Part shown: positions 9,820 to 19,905 of the stretch, one piece after another
Layout: every line of letters starts with the position of its first letter
Position numbering within the stretch: position 1 is the first letter of the stretch
NCBI GenBank assembly: GCA_029867005.1
Contig: CP123443.1
Span: forward strand, 1 to 64,000
DNA: 64,000 nt
Direction: 5' to 3'
Origin: Candidatus Haliotispira prima
Lineage (GTDB): Bacteria; Spirochaetota; Spirochaetia; SP-2023
Program-made: the position numbers and the translations under genes
The notes under the pieces: model-generated
The model's input: only the letters and a program-made list of their open reading frames with translations
Databases searched by the model: none
What the model was told of the DNA's origin: nothing

Positions 9820-9848
9820 TTGTCAAAGCCCTTAAATGAGTATACAAT
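9820..9848 (+). promoter_or_regulatory. Sigma70-like promoter of A4
   Basis: TTGTCA (9820-9825), 17-bp spacer, TACAAT (9843-9848). Confidence 0.65.
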
Positions 9849-9910
9849 TCAGACCACAAATTGACTTTGTCCATTTACCCATTTTCGCATTTGACCGGAG
9901 GAGCACCCCT

Positions 9911-10926
9911 ATGAAAGAACAAGACCAAATATTGACAGATGTTGGTATAAACAGTACAATATCCAATATCCAATATCCAATATCCAATATCACACTACTT
10001 TAGAAAACAAGCCGTTACTTCGATTTCCTGCAAACCGTCCTAAACCTTTTTATTCACTTTCCTGTCGTCTTTTACCCTTCCTTTTTCTGTCTGTTCTCGG
10101 TCTGTCTCTGCTCGCCTGTGCCCCAATTTCGGACAGTAAAGATCCGGCACCCGACCCCGATATTTCCTTTTCCGTCACCGCTGTGGTCTCCTCTGTACAA
10201 TTCGAGGTGACGAGTATTCCGGCCATCACCGATGTGGGGGCCGTTATCCGCTTAGCCGGGGAAGCCATACCCACCAAGGCCGAAGCCTTGGCGAGCAAGG
10301 GCTATGTCAGACTAAGTATCGAGGCCAACAGTACGCGCAAATTTAGCATCAGCCAACATTACGGCAGCAACTTTGAAGATGGTGGCTTTACTCTGGCGGA
10401 TGTCCTTACACCCAATACAAAATACAAACTGTATTTGTATATGCCCACGGCCATTGATTTAGGGCAAACAATTATTAAAGGCGGAGCGATTAAGGGGGAT
10501 ACAGTTGAAATTTCCTTTACCACCACAAGTTTACCACCTGCCGGTGATCCAATATGGAGCGAAAAACTGGCAGCCAAAGAATATGTTGGCAGTCTCAACG
10601 AATACCACTTTATGGAAAATCAAACAGGTGTATTTGTGGCCTACTTTTGGTTCTCGTCTATACCTGCTGCTATTGACATTGCTACTAAAGAAGGCAATAC
10701 AAATAGAGGTGTAGGAGGTCATGTTGGCCGTATTGTAACACCATCTGCCGAGTTTTACTATGATGGCGGAATAATTACAGGTTATGATTCTACAGTGTCT
10801 CAATACACTTATTCAATAGCTTCGGACAAAGTAGCTTCTTCCATTCTAAGAGGCCATGTCAAAATAGCTCTCACTAGTGCAGAGGCCTCATTCACAGAGT
10901 ATAATACTGTCGTTAATCGCTACTAG
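9911..10926 (+). CDS. Phase-variable lipoprotein paralog A4, out of frame (OFF)
   Basis: ATG 9911 starts MKEQDQILTDVGINST, crosses four full AATATCC units plus six bases of a fifth, and ends at TAG. The lipoprotein frame reads LPFLFLSVLGLSLLAC (lipobox SLLAC, Cys near 10117). It is open back through the repeat but has no ATG, GTG or TTG before GTG 10183. One more unit (5) or two fewer (2) would fuse them into a 340-residue lipoprotein. The mature domain contains EVTSIPAITDVGAVIRLAGE, KFSISQHYGSNFED and KYKLYLYMPTAIDLGQ, then a variable end closing in VVNRY. It shares leader, tract and signal peptide with A5 and A7. Confidence 0.8.
9958..9991 (+). repeat. AATATCC tract of A4, 4 units plus partial
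   Basis: Four perfect units (9958-9985) and AATATC. ON counts would be 5 or 2 full units. Confidence 0.95.
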
Positions 10927-11165
10927 CGTCTTTTCTGTGGTTCGGCAAGAGACCGGAGACGGAGAGCTAAAGTTTACAACTGCGTGCGTGCTCCAAATAC
11001 TCCCCTCTTGCCAAGGTTCGACAAGCTCACCTATCATTGGACAGGCTCACCCCGCCCTCCGGTCTAATGGACTCAAATGGTAATTCCCCTCCCTTGGAGG
11101 GGCCGGGGTGGTCATAAGCGTGTTGGTCATAAGCGTGGTTGCACTCAACCCCCCTCTAAGGCCCA
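10927..11165 (+). repeat. Spacer after A4 with repeated elements
   Basis: Contains a TTCGACAAGCTCACC/GGACAGGCTCACC type short repeat (about 11010-11050) and a CCCCTCC/GGAGGGG palindrome at 11086-11102. No gene was recognised. Confidence 0.6.
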
Positions 11166-11168
11166 CCC

Positions 11169-11197
11169 TTGTCAAAGCCCTTAAATGAGTATACAAT
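11169..11197 (+). promoter_or_regulatory. Sigma70-like promoter of A5
   Basis: TTGTCA (11169-11174), 17-bp spacer, TACAAT (11192-11197). Confidence 0.65.
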
Positions 11198-11265
11198 TCA
11201 GGCCGCAAATTGACTTTGCCCATTTTCGCATTTCGCATTTTCGCATTTTCTCAGAGGAGCACCCG

Positions 11266-12281
11266 ATGAAAGAACAAGACCAAATATTGACAGATGTTGG
11301 TATAAACAGTACAATATCCAATATCCAATATCCAATATCCAATATCACACTACTTTAGAAAACAAGCCGTTACTTCGATTCCCTGCAAACCGTCCTAAAC
11401 CTTTTTATTCACTTTCCTGTCGTCTTTTACCCTTCCTTTTTCTGTCTGTTTTCGGTCTGTCTCTGCTCGCCTGTGCCCCAATTTCGGACAGTAAAGACCC
11501 GGAACCCAATCCCGATATTTCCTTTTCCGTCAATGCGGTGGCCTCCTCCGTACAATTAGAGGTAACCGGTATTCCGGTCATTACCGATGTGGGGGCCGTT
11601 ATCCGTCCGACAGCGGAAGCCATACCCACCAAGGTCGAAGCCTTGGCGAGCAAGGGCTATGTCAGCCTGAGCATAGAGGCCAACAGTACGCGCAAATTTA
11701 GCATCAGCCAACATTACGCCAGTGATTTTACGGATGGTGGCTTTACTCTGGACGATGTCCTCACACCCAATACAAAATACAAATTGTACCTGTATATGCC
11801 TACAGCTATTGACTTAGGTCAAACAGTTATTAAAGGCGGAGCGATTAAGGGGGATACAGTTGAAATTTCCTTTACCACCGCGAGTTTACCCGCTGAGGGA
11901 GATGCCGTATGGAGCGAGAAATGGACAGCTAAAGAATATGTAACCAGCCTAAACGAGTGGCATTTTATGGAAAATCAAACAGGTGTGTTTGTCTCCTACT
12001 TTTGGTTACCATTTATACCTTCCGTTATAGATATTTCTTTTGAAATTAATAATATAATTTATGGTGTAGGGAATCGTGTCATGGTTACAGTAACGCCACA
12101 TCCTGATTTTTACTGTAATATTGGGGTAATTGCGGGGTATCCCTCTACCGGGTCTCAATACATTTACATGATAGGTGCGGACAAATTAGCTTCTCCTATA
12201 TTGAGAAACGCTATCAAAATGTCTGTCACCGATGACAACGGCTCATTTATAAGTTCTAAGACTGTCGTCAATCGCTATTAG
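11266..12281 (+). CDS. Phase-variable lipoprotein paralog A5, out of frame (OFF)
   Basis: It has the same architecture as A4: ATG 11266 after AGAGGAG, leader MKEQDQILTDVGINST, four AATATCC units plus a partial one, then TAG in the ATG frame. The lipobox SLLAC (Cys about 11472) lies in the third frame, without a start upstream. Five units would give a 340-residue lipoprotein. The mature protein starts APISDSKDPEPNPDISF and keeps the conserved first half (TDVGAVIRPTAEAIPTKVEA, KFSISQHYASDFTDGG). The C-terminal 90 residues are specific to this copy (PFIPSVIDISFEINNIIYG) before ending VVNRY. Confidence 0.8.
11313..11346 (+). repeat. AATATCC tract of A5, 4 units plus partial
   Basis: Four perfect units (11313-11340) and AATATC. 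ON count would be 5. Confidence 0.95.
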
Positions 12282-12378
12282 TGGGAAGGTTCGACAGGCT
12301 CACCTACCGTTCGACAGGCACACCTATCATTGGACAGGCTCACCCGGCCCTCCGGTCTAATGGACTCAAATGGTAATT

Positions 12379-12395
12379 CCCCTCCCTTGGAGGGG
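12379..12395. repeat. CCCCTCC/GGAGGGG palindrome between A5 and A6
   Basis: Same element as at 5852-5930. It is preceded by tandem GACAGGC(T/A)CACC short repeats at about 12290-12345. Confidence 0.7.
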
Positions 12396-12460
12396 CAGGG
12401 GTGGTCGATCTTTGGAGGGGCAGGGGGTGGTCTTTAGGGGTGGTGATTTAAGGCCCCCTC

Positions 12461-12489
12461 TTGCTAAAAACTCTAAACGAATATACAAT
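12461..12489 (+). promoter_or_regulatory. Sigma70-like promoter of A6
   Basis: TTGCTA (12461-12466), 17-bp spacer, TACAAT (12484-12489). Confidence 0.65.
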
Positions 12490-12550
12490 CAGCCCGCAAA
12501 CCCACTTTGCCCATTTTCTTATCTACACATTTTCTCAGAGGAACACTGTT

Positions 12551-13589
12551 ATGAAAAAACGAGACCAAATATTGACAAATATTAGTGTAGAGGGTATAAT
12601 ATCCAATATCCAATATCCAATATCCAATATCCAATATCCATACTAAGCTTAAAACATATATACAGTCAATTTATCTTTTTCTACTGCCAAATAAATCTCA
12701 GCTTTCCAAAGCCTTTCCGTTTTTTTCATTTCTCTGCTTTTTTTCCATTCTCTTCATTCACCTGTTTCTGTCCGGTTGTGCGCCAATCTCTGAGGAGAAC
12801 AATGACCCGCCCGCAAAATCAACCGTTTCTCTCTCCACTACCGCTGTGGTCTCTTCTGTCCAATTGGAAATGAGCAGCACTTTGGCCATTACCAATATAG
12901 GGGCGGTTATTCGCTTAGCTACAGAGGCCGCCCCCACCAAGGCAGAGGCGGAAACCAATGCAGGTTATGTAAGCCTGGAGATTACGGCCAACAGCCCACG
13001 CAAATTTAGCATAAGCCAACACTATGGCAGTGATTTTGAGGACGGCTTTACTCTTGCCGATGTCCTTGCCGCCAATACGGATTACAAACTGTATCTGTTT
13101 TTTGAACCCAATGCTATCAAACCCTCTGAAACAAACATTCAAGGGGCGACCCTTGCTAATGATGTAGCAACCCTTTTCTTTACTACCGAGAGTTTACCCC
13201 CCGCAGGTGATGGGGTGTGGGCCCGTTCGCTGGCAGGAGAGCAGTTTGTCGGAAGTCTGCCCGAATGGAGCTACAGCCAAAATCAAAAAGGAGTCTTTGT
13301 CGTCTATGCACAAGTATTAAATAATTTTCAGAGTGCTACATTCTCTATTCTCAGTGCAGATGATGCTGTGCTATATACCTTTGGGACATTTGCAGTAGGT
13401 TCATTTAGTCCTAACTCGTTATCTTTTTCTGACTTTTCTAAATTGGGTGTTAGCTATCCTGATGCAGAGAACTATTACTACATGATAGGTGCAGAAAAGA
13501 ACGATAAACTATCCGGAAAGATGTTCCTATTTGAAAATGTAAGTGGAACAGAAAGTCGTCAAATCCAAGTACCTCTCAACCGTTATTAA
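12551..13589 (+). CDS. Phase-variable lipoprotein paralog A6, out of frame (OFF)
   Basis: ATG 12551 gives MKKRDQILTNISVEG, six AATATCC units, then stops at TAA immediately after (PISNIQYPY*). The lipoprotein frame carries a hydrophobic run to LFLSGC (Cys about 12777) followed by APISEENNDPP. Its first start-like codon, GTG 12846, lies beyond the lipobox. Five or eight units would produce a 343-residue lipoprotein. The mature domain is of the A2/A3 type with a slightly longer loop (EPNAIKPSETNIQGATLAND) and a variable end close to A2 (QVLNNFQSATFSILSADD, VPLNRY). Confidence 0.8.
12598..12639 (+). repeat. AATATCC tract of A6, 6 units
   Basis: Six perfect units. ON counts would be 5 or 8. Confidence 0.95.
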
Positions 13590-13643
13590 ATTGGTTTGAC
13601 AAGCTCACCCGGCCCTCCGGTCTAATGGACCCAAATGGTAATT

Positions 13644-13660
13644 CCCCTCCCTTGGAGGGG
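13644..13660. repeat. CCCCTCC/GGAGGGG palindrome between A6 and A7
   Basis: Same palindrome family, followed by the GGTCGATAAGCGTGGTTG block shared with the spacer after A3. Confidence 0.7.
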
Positions 13661-13730
13661 GGTCAGGGGGGGCCTATAAGCGTGGTGGTCGATAAGCGTG
13701 GTTGCATTCAACCGCCCTCTAAGGGCCCTC

Positions 13731-13759
13731 TTGCCAAAGCCCTTAAATGAGTATACAAT
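13731..13759 (+). promoter_or_regulatory. Sigma70-like promoter of A7
   Basis: TTGCCA (13731-13736), 17-bp spacer, TACAAT (13754-13759). Confidence 0.65.
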
Positions 13760-13812
13760 TCAGACCACAAATTGACTTTGCCCATTTACCCATTTTCTCA
13801 GAGGAGCACCCG

Positions 13813-14858
13813 ATGAAAGAACAAGACCAAATATTGACAGATGTTGGTATAAACAGTACAATATCCAATATCCAATATCCAATATCCAATATCACACTAC
13901 TTTAGAAAACAAGCCGTTACTTCGATTCCCTGCAAACCGTCCTAAACCTTTTTATTCATTTTCCTGTCGTCTTTTACCCTTCCTTTTTTTGTCTGTTTTC
14001 GGTCTGTCTCTGCTCGCCTGTGCCCCGATTTCGGACAGTAAAGACCCGGAACCCAACCCCGATATTTCCTTTTCCGTCACCGCTGTGGCTTCCTCTGTAC
14101 AATTGGAGGTGACCGGTATTCCGGCCATTACCGATGTGGGAGCCGTTATCCGTCCGGCAGCGGAAGCCGCTCCGACCAAGGCCGAAGCCTTGGCGAGCAA
14201 GGGCTATGTCAGCCTGAGTATAGAGGCCAACAATACGCGTAAATTCAGTATCAGCCAACATTACGGCAGTGATTTTACGGATGGTGGCTTTACTCTGGCG
14301 GATGTCCTCACACCCAATACAAAATACAAATTGTACCTGTATATGCCCACGGCTATTGACTTAGGTCAAACAGTCATTAAAGGCGGAGTGATTAAGGGGG
14401 ATACAGTTGAAATTTCTTTTACCACCGCGAGTTTACCCCCTGCGGGGGATGCGGTATGGAATGAAAAGTTCGCAGTGAGAGAATATGCTGCCAGTCTCAA
14501 CGAATACCACTTTATGGAAAATCAAACAGGTGTGTTTGTGGCCTACTTTTGGTCACCATCTATACCTCCCTTTATGGAGAGTTCCACTAGATCCGACAAT
14601 AAGACAGGTATTAGTATGGGAGGTCATGCCGGTAGTACCGCAACACCGGATCCTCGTTTTTACTATAATGGCGGGATAATTGAGGGTTATGTGTCTGCTG
14701 TTTCTCAATATACGTACATAATAAGTGCGGACAAATATACGTACACAATGGGTGCCGACGAAGTAGCTTCTCCAACTCTAAGAAACGTTCTCGAAGTGTC
14801 AGCCACTCTCAACGACGGGTCATCCATAGACTATAAGACTGTTATTACTCGCTATTAG
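13813..14858 (+). CDS. Phase-variable lipoprotein paralog A7, out of frame (OFF)
   Basis: Leader MKEQDQILTDVGINST from ATG 13813, four AATATCC units plus a partial one, then TAG. In the lipoprotein frame a TTG at 13989 happens to precede SVFGLSLLAC, so a short signal peptide without a basic start could be translated weakly. The designed start is one frame off. Five units would give a 350-residue lipoprotein. The mature domain has the A4/A5 front (TDVGAVIRPAAEAAPTKAEA, KYKLYLYMPTAID) and the longest variable tail of this array, with a duplicated YTYIISADKYTYTMGADE motif, ending VITRY. Confidence 0.8.
13860..13893 (+). repeat. AATATCC tract of A7, 4 units plus partial
   Basis: Four perfect units and AATATC. 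ON count would be 5. Confidence 0.95.
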
Positions 14859-14956
14859 CGTCTTTTCTGTGGTTCGGCAAGAGACCGGAAACGGAGAACG
14901 GAGACTAAGTAAGGGGAACCGGGGTAGTATGGGGAATCGGAGTATATGGGCACCAA

Positions 14957-15997
14957 TTACAAATACAGAGAAGGGTCGGCGTACCCTTCCAGTTTTTGTT
15001 GCAGCGGCTTGGGTTGGAGCAGACAGCGCAATTCCCGCAACGGTTGTGCGTAGCTGATTCCCTTGTGGTGCCGGTTGGGGCCGCCGGAATGTTCTTCGGC
15101 CCGCTCCATTTCGTAGATATTGTTGAACGGATACAGGTAGAGTACCGGCAAGCCCCGGTCGAGAGCTGCCAGCTCTTCGGATGCCTGAAAATTCTCCAAT
15201 TCGTGGATCTCGTTTTCGCTCAAAGCCTCTCCGGTAATGACTTCGATCTGCATGGCGACCGCCCGCAGGTTTCCGATCAAAAAGGCAATCTTGCCGTGGG
15301 AGACGAAGGCCTCCATCCGGTGGCGGAGGGCACTGCTGAAACGCATGCTCCGGCGTCTCTTCTGCGGATTCTTCGTGTTTGAATAAAGGGACTGTTCCAA
15401 CATTTCCTCAGGCAGGTGGTGGGCAATACAAATCGACTCCAGATTGTTGATACAGTCGAGGATGTGGTCTTGCAAGCCGAGATACTGCCAGGAAAGAGAC
15501 AGGTAGCTATGGTAGATCAGCTCATCCCGGATCTCGGCAGAGTCGGAGGGATGCTTGCGCCGCAGATTCTGCCCCGGCTGTACATCCTCGGGATAGGCGG
15601 TGTATTCATGGCGTTCTTGAGTAGGCAGCGGCTGACTGCGCAATAGTTTGTACTCATCACTGCGTTTCTTGGTCTCGGTATCGACTCGGCTGCCGGCAGT
15701 AAGGCCCTGTATGGGAACACCGCCCCCCATAATGATCGGCGGTTCCGGAGGAACCGGCTTGCCCAGGGTGATTCGCGGCGGCGGCTTTTTGCGCTTGCGC
15801 CCTGCCGGCCGACCGATAGGCAGTTCCGGCAAAGTGCGGGAAACCACCGTCAAAGGTACAGAAATCTTCCAATTGCCCCCACTTTGCCGGGAATGCCCTT
15901 CCCAAGTGTAGACCGGAAACTTTTCCGGATCGGCAGCCGGGCCATTGTTGACATCGTTGTTGCGAACAATGCATTCTGTTTCAATCGGCAGTGGCAT
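14957..15997 (-). CDS. Hypothetical protein
   Basis: About 346 residues; ATG 15997 is preceded on the minus strand by AGGA about 9 nt upstream. I do not recognise the family. The first 110 residues are Pro/Arg-rich and basic (RPAGRKRKKPPPRIT, VPPEPPIIMGGG), with no signal peptide or membrane helix. Residues 155-290 look helical and charged (ELIYHSYLSLSWQYLGLQDHI, RRSMRFSSALRHRMEAF). The C-terminus contains GISYAQPLRELRCLLQPKPL. It sits 123 bp downstream of rmuC on the same strand and may be co-transcribed with it; it converges on array A. A cytoplasmic protein is likely; no function is claimed. Confidence 0.6.
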   Translation of the reverse strand: MPLPIETECIVRNNDVNNGPAADPEKFPVYTWEGHSRQSGGNWKISVPLTVVSRTLPELPIGRPAGRKRKKPPPRITLGKPVPPEPPIIMGGGVPIQGLTAGSRVDTETKKRSDEYKLLRSQPLPTQERHEYTAYPEDVQPGQNLRRKHPSDSAEIRDELIYHSYLSLSWQYLGLQDHILDCINNLESICIAHHLPEEMLEQSLYSNTKNPQKRRRSMRFSSALRHRMEAFVSHGKIAFLIGNLRAVAMQIEVITGEALSENEIHELENFQASEELAALDRGLPVLYLYPFNNIYEMERAEEHSGGPNRHHKGISYAQPLRELRCLLQPKPLQQKLEGYADPSLYL

Positions 15998-16120
15998 CAA
16001 TACATTTCCTGTTGTCGGTGTACACTACTGTGTCCGCCTCCGGCCATCTTCTGTTGCTCCGTATATCCCCGGAGCGTTCCCTTACGGTAGTAAATTCCGC
16101 GAATCTGCTGCCGCAGCCGA

Positions 16121-17587
16121 CTAGCCGGCTCCCGGTTTTGCCGCTTCCGCAGAATCCGGCATAGAATCCGGCAATTCTCTGACAGTATCGGCACCCAAGT
16201 CCTGTAACTTCTGCACTTGCCGCAGCAGGGACTGCCGGCCCCCGGAAAGTCGTTGCATGGCATGGTCCACACTCTTGTGTAGGGTGTTCACCTGTTGTTC
16301 CACCTTCTTCATATCATCGCAGAACAGAGCCAATTTGTCAAAAACTTTGCCGGCTTGAACATAGACATCCGCCACGTTGCGGCGTTGCTTTTCATAACGC
16401 CACAACTGTTCGATAATGCGCAGAACGACAAGAAGCAAAGTGGGGCTGACCAATACAACATGTCGGCGAAACCCGTCTTCAAACAGTTGATTGTCATGGC
16501 GCAGAGCCTCCGCCAAGGCTCCCTCAATCGGACAGAACAGCAGGACGAAGTCCGGACTCTGCTGTACTCCCAACAAAGTCTGGTATTCTTTGCCGGCAAG
16601 GTCTTTCACGTGTTTCGCCAGCGATTCAGAGTGTTTTTTCAACTGCTTCTGCCGTTCTTCTTCGTCTGTGGCCGAAAGAAAGGCTTCGTAAGCCCGGAGA
16701 GAAACCTTGGAGTCGATAACAATGTAGCGTTGGCCCGGAAATTGTATCACGGCATCTGGGCGAAAGACACCGCCGTCCGGCCCGATAAAACTCTTTTGCA
16801 ACTGGTATTCAACGCCTTCGCGCAAGCCGGATTGTTCTAATGTGCGGGCAAGTATCATCTCGCCCCAGGCTCCCTGTCGCCTCTGGTCTCCCTTTAGGGC
16901 CTCGGCCAGACTCCGCGCATCGTCACCGAGGCGGCGGGTATCGTCCTGTAAATGCTTCAGGTACTGCTCCAGTTGGGCCGTATTTTTTATGCCGTCCTGA
17001 TGTTGCTGTTCTAATTGCTGCCGGAAGAACTGCAACTGTTGCTGTAAGGGCTCCAGATTCTGCAAAATATGCTGCGTGTGTTCCTGCTGCTGCTTCCGGC
17101 TCAACTCTTCCCAGTTCAGCTTGCTCTGTTCCAGCAATTGACTTTGCAGGCCGCTGTGCTGCTCCAGAATGGTTTCCAGCCGCACTTTCTCCGCCTGAAG
17201 GTTCAGGCGTTCGGACTCCAGTTGGTCAATGCGCTTTTGATACCGGCCGGCCTGCTCTTGGTAGTGCCGTTCCTGCTCACTTCGTTGCAGGTCAATTTGA
17301 CGCTCCCGCTCCTTCCAGCGGGCCTCCCACTCCCTCTCACGCTGCTTGTAGGCATCTCCGTTCGCGTATTCAGGGTAGTTGGGTCGGGCGGAATTATTGG
17401 GATTGTTGGCATCGTTGAGATCGCCGGAAAGAAAATCGGTTTCCGCCCCGGCTCTTGTTCCGCCCTGCTGCGACAATCGGCGCGCGCGTTGCTCCCGGAT
17501 CGAAAGGAAGAGGCGGGCAAGGATGATGAGACAACCAATTCCCAGTATGACGATCAGTAGTGTGGCCACCAAGTTATTCGTCTCCAA
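16121..17587 (-). CDS. rmuC: DNA recombination protein RmuC
   Basis: 488 residues from TTG 17587. An N-terminal membrane helix (residues 6-28, LVATLLIVILGIGCLIILARLF) is followed by a long Gln/Glu/Arg-rich coiled coil (about 75-215). The RmuC domain follows: GDQRRQGAWGEMILARTLEQSGL, RPDAVIQFPGQRYIVIDSK, VKDLAGKEYQTLL, PDFVLLFCPIEGAL, LVSPTLLLVVLRII. This is the standard RmuC layout with a PD-(D/E)xK-like core. RmuC limits inversions at short inverted repeats in E. coli, which may matter in a genome this rich in palindromes and tandem repeats. The start is not certain because TTG is weak; AGGA lies upstream. Confidence 0.9.
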   Translation of the reverse strand: METNNLVATLLIVILGIGCLIILARLFLSIREQRARRLSQQGGTRAGAETDFLSGDLNDANNPNNSARPNYPEYANGDAYKQREREWEARWKERERQIDLQRSEQERHYQEQAGRYQKRIDQLESERLNLQAEKVRLETILEQHSGLQSQLLEQSKLNWEELSRKQQQEHTQHILQNLEPLQQQLQFFRQQLEQQHQDGIKNTAQLEQYLKHLQDDTRRLGDDARSLAEALKGDQRRQGAWGEMILARTLEQSGLREGVEYQLQKSFIGPDGGVFRPDAVIQFPGQRYIVIDSKVSLRAYEAFLSATDEEERQKQLKKHSESLAKHVKDLAGKEYQTLLGVQQSPDFVLLFCPIEGALAEALRHDNQLFEDGFRRHVVLVSPTLLLVVLRIIEQLWRYEKQRRNVADVYVQAGKVFDKLALFCDDMKKVEQQVNTLHKSVDHAMQRLSGGRQSLLRQVQKLQDLGADTVRELPDSMPDSAEAAKPGAG

Positions 17588-17967
17588 TTACAGCCGTCCT
17601 GTCCTGATAAAATAGATTTTGGGATATTTTCAAACCCCGACAAAAGTTAAGAACACGGCAGAACATCTGTGACAAGGTAATAAGAATGGATATCGCAGCC
17701 ATAAATTTGCAGAGTTCTGCGTTTTTTGAAAGGCAAAAGCCGTTCTTTTCCCGGCTCAACCGAAAAATGTTCGTTTTGGACCAATCTCCTTGGGCCAATC
17801 TCCGCATGGGGCCAGAGGGGCCAGAGCGAAAAGGCCCCGGCGTTTTATTACGCTGCCCCGCGAAGCAGCGGCCTTGTGACATATGGCTTTGACACATGGC
17901 CTTGTTATACAGCTACTTGGGAGAGTCGCAAGCACATCTTTGGGATGGGGTCCCGGTTTTAAAAGGT

Positions 17968-18023
17968 CCCGGCAACAAAACAGGCCCTGTACTTTGAAGT
18001 ACAGGGCCTGTTTTGTTGCCGGG
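17968..18023. terminator. Perfect 27-bp stem palindrome, likely bidirectional terminator
   Basis: Bases 17968-17994 are exactly complementary to 17997-18023 with a 2-nt centre; the arm contains AACAAAACAGGCCCTGTACTT. It lies 175 bp beyond groES on its downstream side. The rest of the 17588-18197 spacer holds no recognisable gene. Confidence 0.55.
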
Positions 18024-18197
18024 TTTAGAATTTGCTCAAAACCTCGTCTTCATTCGCACAATCGCAGAACAATAGAATGGAATAACATCCCGCTGTCTTC
18101 TGGCACTGTCCGGACAATATCCGGCAAAGCACCAAGGTCCGAGAACCAAGGTGAGGCACGAAGTTGGAGGTCGGTTTCCGCAGATATTCAGACAGTC

Positions 18198-18461
18198 TTA
18201 GTCAACGATGGCGATAAGGTCATCATTCTTGACAATCAGATGTTCCGCATCGCCAATTTTGACAGAGCAACCGGCATACTTATCGTACATGACATGTTGC
18301 CCGGCCTTGACTACGATTTCCTTGTCCTCGCCAACGGCGACAACTTCACCGGTCTGAGTCTTTTCCTGAGCGGTGTCCGGAATGTAGAGCCCTGAATCGG
18401 TCTTGGTTTTGGCTTCCCGGACTTTAATCAGCACACGGCTGCCAAGAGGTTTTACTGCCAT
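18198..18461 (-). CDS. groES: Co-chaperonin GroES
   Basis: 87 residues from ATG 18461 (MAVKPLGSRVLIKVREAKTK), preceded by AGGGAG on the minus strand. All Cpn10 hallmarks are present: a mobile loop SGLYIPDTAQEKTQTGEVVAVG at residues 21-42, then MYDKYAGCSVKIGD and the terminal DLIAIVD. It caps the GroEL cage. groEL is not adjacent, as is usual in Treponema. No CIRCE operator (TTAGCACTC-N9-GAGTGCTAA) is visible upstream. Confidence 0.95.
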   Translation of the reverse strand: MAVKPLGSRVLIKVREAKTKTDSGLYIPDTAQEKTQTGEVVAVGEDKEIVVKAGQHVMYDKYAGCSVKIGDAEHLIVKNDDLIAIVD

Positions 18462-18754
18462 AAATTTCTCCCTCACTTCGGAAATTTGATTTGGTTATTT
18501 TTACTCCGCAAATATAGGTATGAAGCAGCCGGATCGTCAAGCAGAAATTTTGAAAGCCAACTCAAAGTCAGTCCGGGGCCGGTCCGGGGAGGGTACTGAG
18601 CCGGTACAAGACCATTGCATTGACCGTATTTTAGTGCAGGTCACAAAACACCGCAGTTTTTGGAGAGGTTTGTTTTTATTCCGCCGGTCGAGATCCCGTT
18701 TTTTTGCTTGCAAGCCATGCATTTCAAAAAAACTTTCGCTACAATGTCTCCTCA

Positions 18755-19867
18755 ATGCTACAATTATTTTGGTTTATCAACCACCTTCTCAGCCGCCGTC
18801 GCATGATGGGCTTGCGCATGCTTTTGCTGCTCTTACTGTTAAATGTACTGTTTGGCTCCCTATTTTATTGGGCAGAGAAAACATCGCAGCCGGAGTTAGA
18901 CTGGTTTGACGCTTTGTGGTGGGCGGTGGTGACCATGACTACCGTCGGTTACGGTGATATCAGTCCCCAGTCGTGGGCGGGCCGTTTTCTGGTGGCCTAC
19001 CCGGCAATGTTCGTCGGTATCGGACTGGTCTCCTATGTCATCGGCTCACTGGCGGTCGGGGTTATAAACCTCCGCCGAAAACAAAGGATGGGAATGTTGA
19101 AGATGAAATGGAAGAATCATATCGTGATTTGCAATCCGCCCGGTGTGAGAAAAATTGCAAATATCATCGCCGAAATTCGGCGGGAACAAAACTATGCCAA
19201 ATTGCCGATTGTGTTGTTGGGTGATAACTGGAGCGAGTTGCCGGAGGAACTAAAGGAGCAGCATATCTATTTTGTTCACGCCGACCCGAGCCGGAAGAGT
19301 GGCTTGGAGCAGGCCGGAGTGCCTACGGCCTCTGCGGTCTTCATCCTGCCCGGCCGGCCGGACGAGCCACAATCCGATCACAGCAGTTTTATCACGGCCA
19401 GCTTGGTGCAGGCCCTGAATCGGGAAAACCGGGAGCAGGCCACCCGGAAAACATGCGGCAGAATCCGCTGTCTGGTAGAACTGGTTCTGCCGGAAAACGT
19501 GGCACTTGTGCAAGAGACGCAGCCCGACAGGATATTTGTACCTCAGGTATTCAATGAGCATTTGATGGTGCAGGAGTTCCTGAAGCCGGGTATTGCGGAC
19601 TTATTGGGCAACCTGGTTTCCACGGAAGGTGACCAGATATTTGTTATGGAACAAGGGCTTGCGGGCTGGAGCCTGAAAGACATTTACTTGCAGTTGTTTG
19701 AATGCGGTTCCAATATCCACTTCTGCGGCATTCGGAAGGCCGGAGGAGAGTTTGACCTTGCGCCCCTATATACGTATGTGTTGCAGCCGGACGACAAACT
19801 GTTGCTGCTTACCCGGGAGGCCGGAATCTACCTGAAGTTTGAACAACTATTACTGTCTAAAAAATAA
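18755..19867 (+). CDS. Two-helix potassium channel with C-terminal RCK/TrkA-N-like domain
   Basis: About 370 residues. A first helix (residues 20-38, [18 protein letters not shown]), pore helix and filter TVGYGD (63-68) and a second helix (about 78-103) form a K+ channel module. The cytoplasmic part resembles a RCK/TrkA-N Rossmann domain ([35 protein letters not shown]) with a C-terminal domain ([27 protein letters not shown]). The nucleotide-binding glycine motif is altered (CNPPGVR instead of GxGxxG). ATG 18755 is the first start compatible with the membrane topology; its Shine-Dalgarno is weak. Channels of this type (MthK/Kch-like) gate K+ flux in response to ligand. Confidence 0.85.
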   Translation: MLQLFWFINHLLSRRRMMGLRMLLLLLLLNVLFGSLFYWAEKTSQPELDWFDALWWAVVTMTTVGYGDISPQSWAGRFLVAYPAMFVGIGLVSYVIGSLAVGVINLRRKQRMGMLKMKWKNHIVICNPPGVRKIANIIAEIRREQNYAKLPIVLLGDNWSELPEELKEQHIYFVHADPSRKSGLEQAGVPTASAVFILPGRPDEPQSDHSSFITASLVQALNRENREQATRKTCGRIRCLVELVLPENVALVQETQPDRIFVPQVFNEHLMVQEFLKPGIADLLGNLVSTEGDQIFVMEQGLAGWSLKDIYLQLFECGSNIHFCGIRKAGGEFDLAPLYTYVLQPDDKLLLLTREAGIYLKFEQLLLSKK

Positions 19868-19905
19868 TGATAATAAATATCTTATAATTATTATCATTAT
19901 TTTTT
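19863..19905 (+). terminator. Terminator of the channel gene
   Basis: AATAATGATAATAA (19863-19876) pairs with TTATTATCATTATT (19888-19901), followed by T residues. The rest of the spacer to 20174 is very AT-rich with no gene seen. Confidence 0.6.

Noticed and set aside
6312..14858. Treating the A genes as short proteins starting after the lipobox
   Set aside because: Those starts (for example ATG 6312, GTG 10183) lie inside the mature domain with no ribosome-binding site and omit the conserved signal peptide.
6008..14858. Arrays as simple pseudogene clusters
   Set aside because: Apart from the tract frame, the genes are intact: promoters, ribosome-binding sites, lipoboxes and full open mature frames are all kept.
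17883..18395. 170-codon plus-strand frame
   Set aside because: It overlaps groES in antisense and the palindrome; no ribosome-binding site or family signal.
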